This document shows positions 1 through 10,865 of a stretch of 64,000 bases of DNA, piece after piece. The notes under the pieces were generated by a model. The model made no database searches, had not been told where the DNA came from, and was given only the letters and a program-made list of their open reading frames with translations. Position 1 is the first letter of the stretch; the number at the start of each line of letters is the position of its first letter. This DNA comes from Trichobilharzia szidati (lineage: Eukaryota; Platyhelminthes; Trematoda; Strigeidida; Schistosomatidae), in assembly GCA_944472155.2 (NCBI GenBank), contig OX235277.1:41370758-41434757 (forward strand). The letters run 5' to 3'. Both the position numbers and the translations under genes were made by a program.

Positions 1-1490
1 AAGTGGTGAGTACCAGTCAGATAGAATTGGAAAACACATAAATCTACATGCTGAATCACTCCCCATCATCGTGATCACTGATAAATAAATATTAATTTAA
101 TTGAGTAATAGTATGTTATGATATTTCTTTTTCTTTAAGATAAATGCATTTTGAGCTCATTTTCTTATTTGAATAAACACATATTGGAAAGATTGGTGAT
201 TATCACTGACAGATGTGGCTTATTTTTATCAGATGACTAACTCATCCTAAATCCTTTTCTCATATTCACATAAAAGATATGAAGTTTACCTACGGTAAGA
301 ACAGTATACTTAAAGGCATAATCTTTACAAACTGTATTTCGCATTACAGATCGAATGAATGATGAATTCATTAAATCCTGCTTTATTAACCTTTATTGCT
401 TGTTTTAAGATCGAAAACCATTGAATCGATGATTCTTCAGTGCACCCTACTTATGACCCTATGGAAAAGTTAAACAATAGTGTCCCAGACTCACGAGTGA
501 CCTTGAGCCGATCGACCATAAGAATAATGGATTTTTGCAAAAAAACGCGTTTATTTACAAGAAAATGCATGAAAACACATTAAACAAGTTATCTTTCTCT
601 GATATGGCTTAAAAACACTTCCCAGCTTTTAACTTAGACCAGTTTCTGTACACGTATTTACCGAGATGACTTAAGGTGTGCTTTTTTTCTCACCCCCTGT
701 TATCGCTCTTATCATGTTTTGTAGTCTTCCCCCAAAGCTCTAGTTTGAGTTACTATGGTTTCCAGTAAGAGGATCGACGACTACTTACTAAGAAAATGTG
801 GATTGTGAAACAAAATGAACGATACCAACTCTAAATCTATTCCTGATTGTAACCTTAACCTTAATCCTGACCCTAATGAGCTATTAACACATTGTCCAAA
901 CAGTACTTAAAAGCGTAATCTGGGTGAAATTTGCTCCTTTGTTGGTGAATAGCGTTCATATTTCCGCTATAGTAATGACAGATGTCCTTCGTCAACTACT
1001 AGCATGCGTTCAAAGTCAGTGGAGTGTTTGCACCCCTGGGACGCTATTGTTAGACTTCACCGACCCTATGAAGAATCATAGTCTAGAATCTCAGTTAACA
1101 GGGTGAAATTAAAACAACTAATAATATGGAGACTCAGCCAAAGAGCACTGCCTTCACACTCTATCTAATTAATTGATCTCACTAGTCATAACCTAAAGTT
1201 AGTGGTTGAAAGTCCACAAAATTATTTCACTTGTTAGATTTTGTCACGAATCAATATTAGTTAGAGAGATCGTTCAAAACCAGAGAGTACTGGATAACCA
1301 CCACCCGACCAGGAATAAAGCATAGAAGTACAGATCACGGCACCAACCTCGTTGACTAGCTAATTGATGGCTACTGGATGGATTCGTGAAGCTTTAGTGT
1401 GATTTTGTCACACTGTCATGTCAAGACAAAGTGGAAGACCATTGACAGCATTGGTGTGATTAGCGTTATATCAGGAGTGGACAAGGTTAG
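1..1490. other. AT-rich stretch, no gene recognised
   Basis: No frame here looks like a protein family I know. The longest open stretch (60 codons from 924) has no motif. Bases 850-878 hold a few degenerate CCTTAA/CCCTAA units, too few and too irregular to be telomere. Confidence 0.6.
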
Positions 1491-1495
1491 ACTTG

Positions 1496-1986
1496 GTATT
1501 AGATGGTTGGAGGCAATCAGCCACAGGAAGCCCCACCTGACATAGGTTTCGTACAGGTTGCCACTCACCAGTCAGCAAGGCGCCTCTGCAGTCTTGAAGG
1601 GACTCATGTGCCTTCTAAGATTCGAACCCATGTCACCCAGTGCTGCAGACAGAGACGATGCCACTGAGCTATTCAGGCTCACGATTGACTTCCTGTAGGA
1701 ATGTACTGGATATTTTTGTTAGGATACTAGTCAGTAACTAGTGTAATGTGTCTAGTCCTATCTTTGGCGCAAACTTCTTGATGAGTGCCAACTAGCACGA
1801 AACCTAGGTGCAGCCAAGGCTTCCTACCGATTGCCTCCAAAACCATCTAATACCAACAATTCACAGTGCACCGTGATGGCGAGCCACCTAGCATGGTGAT
1901 GGCCACATTGCAAACTTGACTGATATAATTCAGTCTGCACCGAAGATAGGACTAGACGCATTACACTAGTTACTGACTAGTATCCA
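1496..1986 (-). mobile_element. tHH-3 foldback tRNA-hammerhead retroposon, long copy
   Basis: The tRNA-like head is on the minus strand (1680 down to 1619), with a TAGCTCAGTGG-like A box and a GGTTCGAA-type B box. Two nested inverted repeats shape the copy: 1496-1532 against 1818-1854, and 1722-1773 against 1934-1985. Hammerhead remnants lie in both orientations (about 1535-1590 minus, 1778-1835 plus), because each arm carries the module. In the plus one, stem II GTGC/GCAC, GAAA and the palindrome ACCTAGGT survive, but the core begins TTGATGA instead of CTGATGA and extra bases follow stem III. No clean target duplication is seen. Related copies are at 3.8, 16.5, 40.6, 46.2 and 55.7 kb. Confidence 0.8.
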
Positions 1987-2009
1987 ATCGAAAAGGTAGC
2001 GTATAACTC

Positions 2010-3325
2010 CATCATGGATAAGATTTTATTTTGATAAATCACAGTGTTATACAATAATATTAACTGATGACGTTTCGAGCATAAACTATTGCTCATAATC
2101 ATATGAAGTTACTCACACAACTTTTTCCTTCATTTATATACATGTGTGGAATTGACTAGATATTTGAATAAAAATAAATATAGGATAATGTACATTCAGA
2201 ATTATTAATATGATTGTTATCGATCAACCACAATCACATGGGAAATAAGACCAGTGTTTCTATAATCATAATAAATGACTTGTTAGAATGTTATAATGTA
2301 TGTGAATTGAAATAGAATATTAAGATTATTTATTATCCTCCTCCGATTTGACTGGTGGTAATAATATCTTCCATACATATGTCTGGTATTTGCGTTGAGT
2401 CACTTCTATTGCATATGTTGGGTGTAGATTATTCGATGAACAAGGATTCAGTAATCAATCCCTCTCTGCACCTACACAGATTACTTCTTAGAAGCTTAAC
2501 CCTCTCCCACCCTTTTGTGTAGTTTTGTCTTAATGCTGAGCTTTTTTCTAAATTACTTATCTTCGCGGGTGGGGTCAATCATTCTTACCATAGCTAAATT
2601 CTTATGTTCTGATAATCTGACTACTCCCGATCTACTAGTTTGACCTACAAACTTGACCTCATAGTCATTGCGAGGTATTTTGTAAATTATACTATTTCGT
2701 CTACAGTGTCCTTTAACCCACAGAGCTTGTCCTACCTGAACGAGTTTGTAGGTTTGAATGCCACCCTAATCTGCTTTATTTAGAATCCTACGTAGGGAAG
2801 GTTTCAGATTTCCCCTCCTTATATGGTATAACAGTGGATGACTTATATTCTCTCTTATTTATGTTATCATTACTAGTTTCACAATTATTTTTATTTTGTT
2901 TTTGGCCTTTACTGATCTTCCTAATGAATTTTATAGGATAGTTGGTTATTTAACACCAACGCTTCTTCTAACTGTTCTATTTCATCAATTAGGTCTTTTT
3001 TGTACTTCTTAGTGTTACTGCTCAGTTTGTTAAACACTTAACTAAGCCTGCCTCAACAGTTAATGGATGAGACGAATTAAAGTCTAAATATCTATTAGAA
3101 TGCGTTGGTTTTCTATAAACACTAGTGTATAGTTTGCCTTCTTCTATTCGTTTTATTTTACAATCTAACATAGCTAATTCTCATTGTTCATTTTCCGATT
3201 CAAATGTGAATTTTATTTCCTCTAATAGTGAGTTTATGCATGTGTCAAGAAGCCAGAGATAGATATGTTCTGCTTTTAACACTGTGAAAGCGTTATCCAC
3301 ATATCTTCACCATATTTTTGGAGTG
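2010..3325 (-). mobile_element. Penelope-like element (lineage 2), RT 3' half, GIY-YIG and 3' UTR, decayed
   Basis: Read on the minus strand, a PLE reverse transcriptase enters at about 3318 with KYVDNAF, where the catalytic YVDD has become YVDN. Downstream come LLEEIKFTFE and VYRKPTHSNRYLDFNSSHP (about 3055-3250), typical of the PLE RT C-terminal part. A GIY-YIG-like domain follows near 2570-2735, with IIYKIPR (GIY side), KFVGQTSR (YIG side), then SEHKNL. Several stops lie between the domains. The 3' end near 2030-2110 matches the 3' end of the plus-strand element at 27.8-29.0 kb, so both belong to one lineage. RT plus GIY-YIG is the diagnostic PLE domain order. Confidence 0.8.
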
Positions 3326-3344
3326 GGATGAAATGTATTAAGAG

Positions 3345-3490
3345 TGAATGGTCAATGAGGTGTCACCAATGAGGTGTCGTAGCCTGGAGGTCTCGTATTC
3401 AATCATTCGTGGGGTCAAAATAAAACGGAACGGCTGTTCAGTATTCCATGACTTTCAGTAATCTCTCTAATTGAAGTTGGTTGGCAACTA
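3345..3490 (+). repeat. tHH-1-like remnant
   Basis: A weak match to the tHH-1 order: TTCAAT-like B-box relic, AAACGGAACGGCTGTTCAGTA (here split by mutations), then TTTCAGTAATCTCTCTAATTG matching the family tail. Too decayed to place ends. Confidence 0.35.
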
Positions 3491-3835
3491 AATCTAAAAA
3501 GTAAAGTTAAGTAAATCCAAATCTTCACAAATCTGGTTTTCTAAAACCATCTTTTTTAAACTCTTATATCCTCAACGCATCCAACAAGCTTAAATTACAT
3601 TTAATACTGAAAGCTGTTGGTTCCACTGAACATTATTATTATTAATATTGGTCTCTCTGTCTGTAAGAAAATAATCAGCGATTAAATAATGCCTATCTTG
3701 TCTACAAAACTAGTGCATTTTAGGGGAAAAGAAACAAAGTGCTGATTTACTTATGAAATTCTTCGAATTCCAAATCTTTGTGTGGTATAGAGTTTTAAAA
3801 AAATTTCACATTTATTGCTTGATAGAAGTTCAAAT

Positions 3836-3935
3836 ATTAGATAGCTGGAAGCAATCGGCCACAGGAAGCCTTGGACCTAGGTTTCGTGCCAGTTGGCACT
3901 CGTCAGCAAGGTGTACCTGCAACTGTAACTGATCG
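3836..3935 (-). mobile_element. tHH-3 fragment with intact hammerhead
   Basis: A truncated tHH-3 copy keeping the tail arm (TTAGATAGCTGGAAGCAATC on the plus strand) and the whole ribozyme module on the minus strand, but not the tRNA head, which ends at about 3930. The module is annotated separately. The other tHH-3 copies in the window have longer or mutated cores. Confidence 0.8.
3868..3913 (-). ncRNA. Hammerhead ribozyme, complete consensus core (tHH-3)
   Basis: Reading the minus strand: stem I 5' side CCTTG (3911-3907), core CTGACGA (3906-3900), stem II GTGCC / GGCAC (3899-3895 with 3890-3886) closed by a 4-nt AACT loop, GAAA (3885-3882), stem III as the 8-bp palindrome ACCTAGGT (3882-3875), cleavage C at 3874 giving the triplet GTC, and stem I 3' side CAAGG (3873-3869). 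All invariant hammerhead positions (C3, U4, G5, A6, G8, A9, G12, A13, A14, A15.1, U16.1, H17) are present, and stems I and II pair without mismatch. Stem III has no loop, so a single copy would fold poorly; short-stem-III hammerheads are known to act as double hammerheads in dimers. Activity is inferred, not shown. Confidence 0.85.
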
Positions 3936-4109
3936 AATAACTGAGGCCCCGAAGAATATTGGAGAGGCTATTTCAATACTGCTTTCAAACTCTGCTGATC
4001 AATCCTGTTTCATTTGTTACTTCATACAAAATAAGACTACGTAATGAGCAAATTAAAATTTAACCACCTACCTAAATTAACATTACTACATCTTCAGTGT
4101 ACTCAGTAC

Positions 4110-4335
4110 TCTGCTATCACTTTCAGCCTACTCTGTGACTGCCTATATGCTTCCGTTTCTTCATCATGTGAGCTTCTTCGTGTTACCCTTAGACGCCCAC
4201 CTTGTGGATTCTTATTCAGACACCTATTCGTGGGACTGCCATACCAGTGTCATTTGAAGGTCTGCCCACTCGATGTGCGCTCCATCGCCATTGTCTTCTA
4301 TGTATTTTTTGGCGACAGGTTTTAGACTGGTCCGC
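4110..4335 (-). mobile_element. RTE-like LINE, short 3' coding fragment
   Basis: The minus strand reads as the region after the RTE reverse transcriptase (the block with Trp and basic residues before the 3' UTR). It resembles the corresponding parts of the copies at 16.9-18.1 and 48.8-49.8 kb. No intact frame and no 3' tail remain. Confidence 0.5.
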
Positions 4336-4498
4336 TATCTACCAGAGTATGCAGAGAAGACTGATACTGGTGAAAGCTTTCAGCTTGTCTGATATGGTGA
4401 AGTGCTATGAATAACATTTATTCTTTTCAACCACATAACATTGCCATTTTCTGTTCCCTCAATTTATATTTTGTCGTAAAGTCAGAGGAGAATTTGGA
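4336..4498. other. Unassigned spacer
   Basis: Short AT-rich interval between the RTE scrap and the next SINE. Nothing recognised. Confidence 0.4.
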
Positions 4499-4746
4499 CG
4501 TCGGTGGCATAGCGGTAGATTGCTCGCCAACCAGGCATGTGGTGCAGGGTTCGACCCCCAACCATTGAAGCACTTCTTCATCTGGCTACGCCAGTAATCA
4601 AACTGGTAAAGAGGGAAGGTTTGGAATGGGGCTGGCTGGCTACCCCATCCCGTAAAAATAAAATACCACTGCTACCGAAACTTCAAAGCCCTTGCTTGAA
4701 GCCCTCCCTATGTTCCACTGGGAACATAAAGGAATAAAAGCAAAAC
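4499..4746 (+). mobile_element. tRTE SINE: tRNA head with RTE LINE tail
   Basis: Begins with CGTCGGTGGCATAGCGG (A-box region), B box GGTTCGACCCC near 4548, then a body containing GGTAAAGAGGGAAGG and GCTACCGAAACTTCAA. It ends GAAGCCC..TATGTTCCACTG followed by GGAACATAAAGGAATAAAA. That ending matches the 3' end of the RTE element at 49.79-49.83 kb. Copies: 10.3 (-), 38.4 (-), 42.2 (+), 50.0 (-) kb. Confidence 0.8.
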
Positions 4747-5739
4747 AGTGGAAGTACATAAATCCATATTAGCACAAGTACATTTCATATAATACACAGT
4801 GATACAGTATTAATAACATTTTGAACACAGTTCATTGCTCATAATCATTTTTCAGTGTATTAACACGACTTCCTGGCAGGAGGAAGTAAGCCTATAAAAA
4901 TCAATTGCTGGAAGTTGTGTTTAAACGGAGATATAATTCCTTGACATTAAATTGTAATCGGAACGTCATCGGGTTATTCACACTGTATCACTCTGTGTTA
5001 ATTACATCAAACTAACTTGAAGTTCCCACTGGTATTCAGGGGAACCAATGCAATCTCTTCCCTTCCTTTTCAGTCTTATATCTGTAATAAGTCTGGAAAA
5101 CTCAGTACTTTCCGCATAAATCAACTGGAAACTAAGCGTTCCATGCAGTGCACACCCGATTTATGAAATATTATCTAGCGAGAATCCCTAGACCCTGGGA
5201 ATCTACCTGGTTGGTGATCATCAGTGTTCTATACAATCTTAAAGCTGCTTGTATAAGCCATGAGGTTTCAGTCTGCACCAATTTAGTGTTTATCAGGTGT
5301 TTCCAAATGTTTAACACTGAGAATTAAAAGTGTTCTACAATATCCAAAAATGTGTGGTCATTTAGCTGAGTGAATGTATGACACACCTTAGGCTTAAACA
5401 AAAAGTTTTAGGATTGTGAAACTAATGAAGATGACAAAACTGGTGAAAGCAGAACTGATATTCATTGGAACAAAATAGAATAGGCGTCGAAAAAATCATT
5501 ATCTTCAAATCGATTCCACTATTTGGAAATAATGTCCTCGTTTCTATGTTGGAGGCACTTCCTTCTTCACTATGCATGGCTTTGCAGAATAATAACACTC
5601 TTCTTGTATTTCTAATTCGGTGGCTTTCTCTTTACCATGGCTTCTCCGAAGACGTTGCTGCATATACTACTTACATCTTTGTATCAGTAGTACACATTTT
5701 ATTACTACTGTATTTAAGTGAACTATGAGTTTTCATTAG
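4747..5739. other. Unassigned, possible PLE 3'-end relic at 4790-4850
   Basis: Bases 4790-4850 contain ATTGCTCATAATCAT, which also occurs in the lineage-2 PLE 3' end near 2080-2110, so a small relic is possible. The rest is AT-rich. An 87-codon frame at 5465-5728 has no recognisable motif. Confidence 0.35.
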
Positions 5740-6890
5740 CCCATCTCCACTTAATCCTGCTCTCTGCAGACTAATTTAGTCTCATTGACAATTGCCTGTG
5801 TGCTTTCATCTATCCCTCACACGATCATCTTCGTGTCATCTTCTGACGCACACCCAAATTGTAGCGTGGTTTACAGTGAATGGTCTGTCTGGCACATTAT
5901 ATATATGTCCTCAGCCTATATCCCAAACATCTCCATTTCCTTCTGCGAATCCGTTCACTTTGGAATGCGTTCTTCATTTTTTCGTTACCCGAATTCCTTG
6001 CTGCTTATCCTTTATGACCAGCCATTTGATTTTCACTATCAATCGAAAGGGTGAAGTGCTGATGGAACTCTACAACAAGCAGTTGGAAATGCTTATCGTA
6101 ACGCTCCAAGTCTGTGAACTACACAAAAACACTGATCTGACATCAGTTTTGAAAATTGCGATCTTGTTGTTGATGACGAGTGCAGCAGATATGCGTACCG
6201 ATTTCAGATTAGTGAATGTTTCTCCTGCTTTTCTGATTCTCTCTTTGAAATCTTTATATGTACCGCCTATAGTCAAACAATGCTGCATATCCAGCTAAGT
6301 GAAAGAGAAGACTTCCTTTGGATTCCTCCCACTGATAGTGACTGTTTTTTGTTGTGGCTGATTAGATATCTTCATCACATCTTTCTTCTCTATGTTAAAC
6401 TGAATTCCCCTTGCTTCATTGCTTCTTCTGTCAGTTTGGTGGTTTTCTCTTGTAAATCTTAAAGTTCGTGAGACACGAGACATAAATCATTCATTAATTT
6501 CAAAACTTCCATGGTCCAATCCACTGCAATCAGGAATAACATCTGTGATAGTAGGCAGCTTTGTTTCGCCACCGTCTTCACTTCAAAGGCATCTCTGGGT
6601 TTTGCTTTGTGAATCAACTGTCATATGACATCACCATCATATAGCTGTTGATGAATGAGGTTTGTTAATGTTTTTCAGCACCGCAGTCTGTAATGTTGAC
6701 GCAGTTTCCAAGTTACTTCACAATAGATGCTACTGAAAGCCTTCTCAAAGTTGATGGAAGGAATCAACTGCCATTATATGCGTAACGTTGCAATCTGATG
6801 CACACATGATCCTATTTTCTTGAATCCAGTTTGCTTATAACGGAGAGTATCTTTTACACTCCAGTGTGATGTGGCTTCATATTTCGCTTA
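5740..6890 (-). mobile_element. RTE-like LINE, 3' part of the coding region, decayed
   Basis: On the minus strand this covers the end of an RTE reverse transcriptase and its downstream region. The frame at 6288-6070 reads RIRKAGETFTNLKSV, then NNKIAIFKTDVRSVFL and SSQTW, the block with consensus of the type K..IF..NV.SVLLYG.ETW in the RTE copies at 36.9, 45.8 and 49.3 kb. Multiple stops and shifts. The 5' part, including the endonuclease, is missing. Confidence 0.7.
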
Positions 6891-8185
6891 AGGGAGGCAA
6901 AAACAAAAATAGAATCGAAATTTCATGCAACTTCATAGGATATTTGTCTTTGCTTGAAGGCTGATGTGTCAGAGAAGTTGTGGAGGGTATTATACAGTCT
7001 CAAGGCCCGGCTTTTTTGTATGACTGGAATGTAGAAAAGCAGATGACATGATTTTAACGAATGCAGTGATTGCAAACTATACAGTCTAATATAAAGATCT
7101 CTTTGTATTTTTCTATACGCAGCTGAGATAATCCATTAACCTTAATAATATTGATCTACTTGGCACCAGAACTAGTGTCAAAATAGCCAGTATAAAAACC
7201 TTACAGTGTATATTAGCACTAAATAAGACTTTATCCTAGTAAATAATGAGAGGATATTATACATCTATATTTATATTCTTACTCTTTATGGTCTTGACGC
7301 CATATATGGCGTCAAAAAGATCACAAATTGTGATCCCTTTAATCTAAAAATACAACTAGCTAAACTAGCTTGTCACCCACCCACCCACACGCACACCAGA
7401 GGCCCAAATACTGCATCTACTGTGTTCAACTAACTATAAGCGATTTTCGAAGTGGAGATTTCAGTTGCCCATTAACACTAGACAGTAGTTTAACTTCATA
7501 GTGATAAATGTATAGAGGAGAAATGGACATTAAAAATGACTACATTTAACTCTATATATATCCAAAAATTTGTCTGGATTATAGATAAATTTATCGTTTC
7601 TAAAATGTAATTGTATTTTAAGCTTTTTAGTTGCCTAAAAGCAAACCCATTTGATACCATCAAGGTACTACAAAAAAGTAATCACAAAATATTTATCTAA
7701 AATATTAGTGCAAAAATATTCATTCAGACATCTATAAAACACAAAATAATCGAGCAAAGAATATTCTTTTCGATAAATTCCCCTTCCAGGCTCTACAATT
7801 ATATATATATATGTTTTTATACACAGAATATTTTAAATTAGTAGTTAATAACAATATTAGCGTTTTTTTAAATAATATCGATTTGTAAAGTATGATCAAT
7901 GCTATTGCAGTTCATTAAAGATGCTTAAATTATAATAATAATAAAGATATAACGGCGAATAGAATATCAACTAAAATTAGGGAAATTTCACAAAAATTCT
8001 GGATTATTCAAACCTGGATGGCCAAGGTAATGATAATGACTGAACTAACTTCTTTTGGGTGCAAAAATTAGGCTTATTAATATGAATCCCCACAGCCTCA
8101 GCAATATTTAGAAGTCCAACTCTTAAAGCGAAATTGAGATTCATCTAAAATATTAGTCTCAAATTAGATCGCGAGCTTACGTCGT
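6891..8185. other. AT-rich unique-looking DNA, no gene
   Basis: Very AT-rich with runs such as ATATATATATAT near 7800. No coding signal on either strand. The one structured feature is the pair of palindromes at 7294-7335. Confidence 0.6.
7294..7335. repeat. Two adjacent palindromes
   Basis: Bases 7294-7315 form a perfect 22-bp palindrome with half-site TTGACGCCATA. Four bases later, 7319-7335 is a 17-bp palindrome, GATCACAA and TTGTGATC around one central A. Both sit in otherwise AT-rich DNA. They could be cruciforms, protein-binding sites or a relic of a small foldback insertion. Confidence 0.85.
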
Positions 8186-8189
8186 TTGA

Positions 8190-8690
8190 AAAACAGAGAG
8201 GACTGAACAGTTGTTTCATGCCACTATTGGACTACTCTTTACTACACTCCGATTACTCCACAGGGATCTGACATAAAGCGCCACCATCATTAAATATCAT
8301 TGGTGAGGATATACCCTACGTCTGTCATGACTTGGTAAATTCCACTGTTCATGACTTTTCACTAAAACTCACCCTGTAGTCAGTCACTAATGAATGTTGG
8401 ATTCGTCTCCAAATGTTGGTTTGAAGGGATTTGACTGACTGACAAATACTCACTTATGACGTTAGTTGGAGGTGAGTACAAGTAAGAATACATGGGTCAC
8501 TGGATTCCGTCTGAGTAGCTGAAATGTCTATGAGCATCCGTCATAACCCGAATGTCTTATATTCGATCCTAAGTGACGTCATAAGTGTGTACTACTGAAG
8601 AGTCCAGAAGTAGGACGAAACCGCTTCTAAATTCTTCTTTTTTCTCAATGGTTGTCTAACTGATTTTGGTTCATGATCTAACTTGAATTA
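8190..8690. mobile_element. tHH-1 inverted pair, old
   Basis: A minus-strand copy (about 8190-8455, with relics of ACAGCTGT...CAGTAC and AGTCACTAATGAATG) is followed by a plus-strand copy (8456-8690) containing a degenerate tRNA-like block and a hammerhead module at 8591-8620. The family tail TTCTCAATGGTTGTCTAACTG is at about 8640. Both are well diverged from the family consensus. Confidence 0.6.
8587..8625 (+). ncRNA. Hammerhead 5' half (tHH-1)
   Basis: Core CTGAAGA (8595-8601), stem II GTCC / GGAC (8602-8605 with 8613-8616) and GAAA (8617-8620) are all intact. The bases after GAAA no longer give stem III or a cleavage triplet, so this copy cannot self-cleave as it stands. It helps fix the ancestral core of the family. 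Confidence 0.7.
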
Positions 8691-8744
8691 ACACTTAATA
8701 TATTAGTTTTAGAAAACAGGAATTTCATTGACCCTTCTTTATCA

Positions 8745-8895
8745 GAAGAAATGGGTGAGTACCGATGAAGAATCCCAAACTAGGAGGAAACAGCTGGCTG
8801 TCCAGTACCCTCAGGTGGTTTCCCAATGGTTATATAGCTGATGTGAGCTCATGATGAAATCCTCCAACCAATCAAACAAAATATTTACTTGACAA
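8745..8895 (+). mobile_element. tHH-1 3' fragment
   Basis: Truncated copy from the hammerhead onward: GTAC stem I, CGATGAAGA core relic, ACAGCTGGCTGT stem III (the longer, loop-bearing variant), GTCCAGTAC, then the tail GCTCATGATGAAATCCTCC and CCAATCAAACAAAAT. Confidence 0.8.
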
Positions 8896-9404
8896 ATGAT
8901 AAGTAAATCAAAAGATTTTTATTCTTCGCGCTCTACAATTATAAATCCATTAATTTTGGCTATACAATAACCGGTAAAAGCTACACTGGTACGCATTTAC
9001 TCAACTAAACTAGTATACTCACATAGCGAGTCAGAGATAAATTACCAATGATGGCTTCATCGTTGTGCGTCTATGAATCCAACTGCTTATGTGGAGCTAG
9101 TTACATTGTCCGTATTCAGATGCCTTTATCCATGCGTGGATGTGAAAATGTACCTTTGTGATTGAGTAGAAGGGAAACCAAATGAGTAAACAGCGCAGTC
9201 TTAGTCCTCTTGGTAGATGCTGGATAAGCGATAAAACCACAGCATGAGTAATCGATGGTTTACCGTGTCCCCAGTAGTTTGTCTATAGGAGTTCGACTAC
9301 TTCATCTATCAGTAGCTGAAGCAGTAGTGATCAATACCAGAAGACCTGATTTCTATATACAGAAGGAGTATGTTCAAACGCTGCGTTTATCTTGGCTTAA
9401 AATA
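8896..9404. other. No gene recognised
   Basis: A 67-codon frame starts at 9255 but runs into tHH-1 tail sequence (ACCTTCCATCAAATCCTTACAAACC), so it is chance. Nothing else seen. Confidence 0.5.
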
Positions 9405-9439
9405 AGGTCAACAAACCTTCCATCAAATCCTTACAAACC

Positions 9440-9865
9440 AATATTTCAAAATCACTGAGATGGTCACTAGCGACTGGTCCTATTCAGGTAGGTAGTTACC
9501 TGGGATTCTAGCTGGACGTCGTGACCAGGGCGCAGCAAATCGGGTGTGAGGACAAATACTTGACGAAGACATTGGCCACTGGTTGTGAGTTGGCAGAAGT
9601 TGGAATTCATGGACTGGCCAGTGGATCGGTTTCCAGTGGCTTAATGGTCTACGAGCTTGCCTTGTGAAGAGAGGTCCTGGATTCGAACTCCAATGGGGTG
9701 GGCGCCTACCGATGAAGAGCCCCAAACTGGGCTGACGAAACAGTTGTGCAGTACTCACAGGTGGTTTTCCAAAGGTTCTCTAACGCTGATGTTAGCTCAT
9801 GATTAAATCCTATAACCAATAAATAAAATCCCTGCAAACTAATATTTAAAAACCCTCCATAAACT
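9440..9865 (+). mobile_element. tHH-1 retroposon, near full length
   Basis: Starts ACTAGCGACTGGTCCTATTC, then TGAGGACAAATACT, the tRNA-like block with A box TGGCTTAATGG near 9640 and B box GATTCGAACTC near 9680, hammerhead remnant 9703-9756 (stem III region ACAGTTGT), and tail ending CCAATAAATAAAATCCCTGC and AATATTTAAAAA. Stem II here is the variant with CTGAC before GAAA. Confidence 0.85.
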
Positions 9866-10278
9866 GACACTTTAAATCCCTATCCCATTTACCCTTTGTT
9901 TCATTAGCAAAGATTTGTTTCAAACCTTTCGCGACCTCATGAGCTTTTTTATTATGTCTATTACCTTAGGTTAACGCAATGCTTTTCAATCCCAACTCTG
10001 TTCGTTCCACTTCACGGAATTCATTAGTGCTTGATAATCGCTAGCTAAGAGTACTTTTATTTTTACACCCCGCCATTGTTATTATTCCTACGTCATCATC
10101 ATCATTATTAGTGCTATTTGTCACCTTTGAACTTATGTGTAGAGCTTTTTGTGTTGGGTTTTTTTCTCTGTAGTATCATTATTGTCACTCTCTCACACCA
10201 CTGACTGCAGTCACCCTTGAAACGTGTAGTTTTATTGACTATCTAAATACACACATCGATGAACTTCTTCTTCTTTCT
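9866..10278. other. Unassigned
   Basis: Contains a short ATC/ATT-rich tract near 10080-10110. No coding or repeat assignment. Confidence 0.4.
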
Positions 10279-10514
10279 TTTATTCCTTTACGTTCCCAAT
10301 GGAATATGGGGCTTCAACTTAGAGACTTGAAGTTTCTTTAGTAGTGGTGATTATTTTTACAGGATATGGTTGCTAGCCAGTCTCATGCCCAACTTTCCCT
10401 CTTCACCAGTCTTACTACTGGCTTAGTGAAGTAAAAGAGTGCGTTGGTGGCCGGGGATCGAACCTCGGACCACCTTCGTGGTCAGCGAGCACTCTTCGGT
10501 TGTGCCGCCGACGC
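10279..10514 (-). mobile_element. tRTE SINE (minus)
   Basis: In reverse: head ending at 10514 (GCGTCGGCGGCACAACC), B box in GATCGAACCTCGG near 10455, body with TTACTTCACTAAGCCAGTA, and RTE-type tail (TTGAAGCCCCATATTCCATT, then GGGAACGTAAAGGAATAAAA) ending at 10279. Confidence 0.85.
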
Positions 10515-10599
10515 ATAATCAATGAACTATTTCATGTCATGTTATCTCGTGTTCGTATTCACTATGCATATTATAAATGAAAATAAATACTAACTGGGT

Positions 10600-10865
10600 A
10601 CTATCAATAGTTGGTTTGTAAGGATTAGATGTGTTTTTTTTTGGAGTTTGACCATGGATTGATATCAGCTGGAGAACCATTGAAAACCAGGCAGGAGTAC
10701 TAGACAATTGTTTCATCAGCCTAGTTTGGGAATCATGGATGGTACTCACCCACCACAGGACTTCAAACCCAGGATCTTCAGCTTAAAAGACAAGCTCGTA
10801 TACTATTGACCCACTGGGACTCGATTCCTCAATCATCAGCCCACGAATTCTATCTTCCTGTAATT
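10600..10865 (-). mobile_element. tHH-1b retroposon (minus)
   Basis: Subfamily tHH-1b: reversed tail has GATATCAATCCATGGTCAAA rather than the GATGTCAGCTCATGATG of tHH-1a. The hammerhead remnant (10697-10746) keeps GATGAAAC and stem I GTAC/GTAC. The tRNA-like block is near 10770-10820. It abuts the plus-strand copy at 10866, giving an inverted pair. Confidence 0.75.

Noticed and set aside
850..878. Telomere-like CCTTAA/CCCTAA units
   Set aside because: Only a few irregular units in non-repetitive context; not a telomere or a convincing interstitial telomeric array.
5465..5728. 87-codon frame as a membrane protein
   Set aside because: Hydrophobic bias comes from T-rich DNA. It lies just before an RTE fragment and has no recognisable motif.
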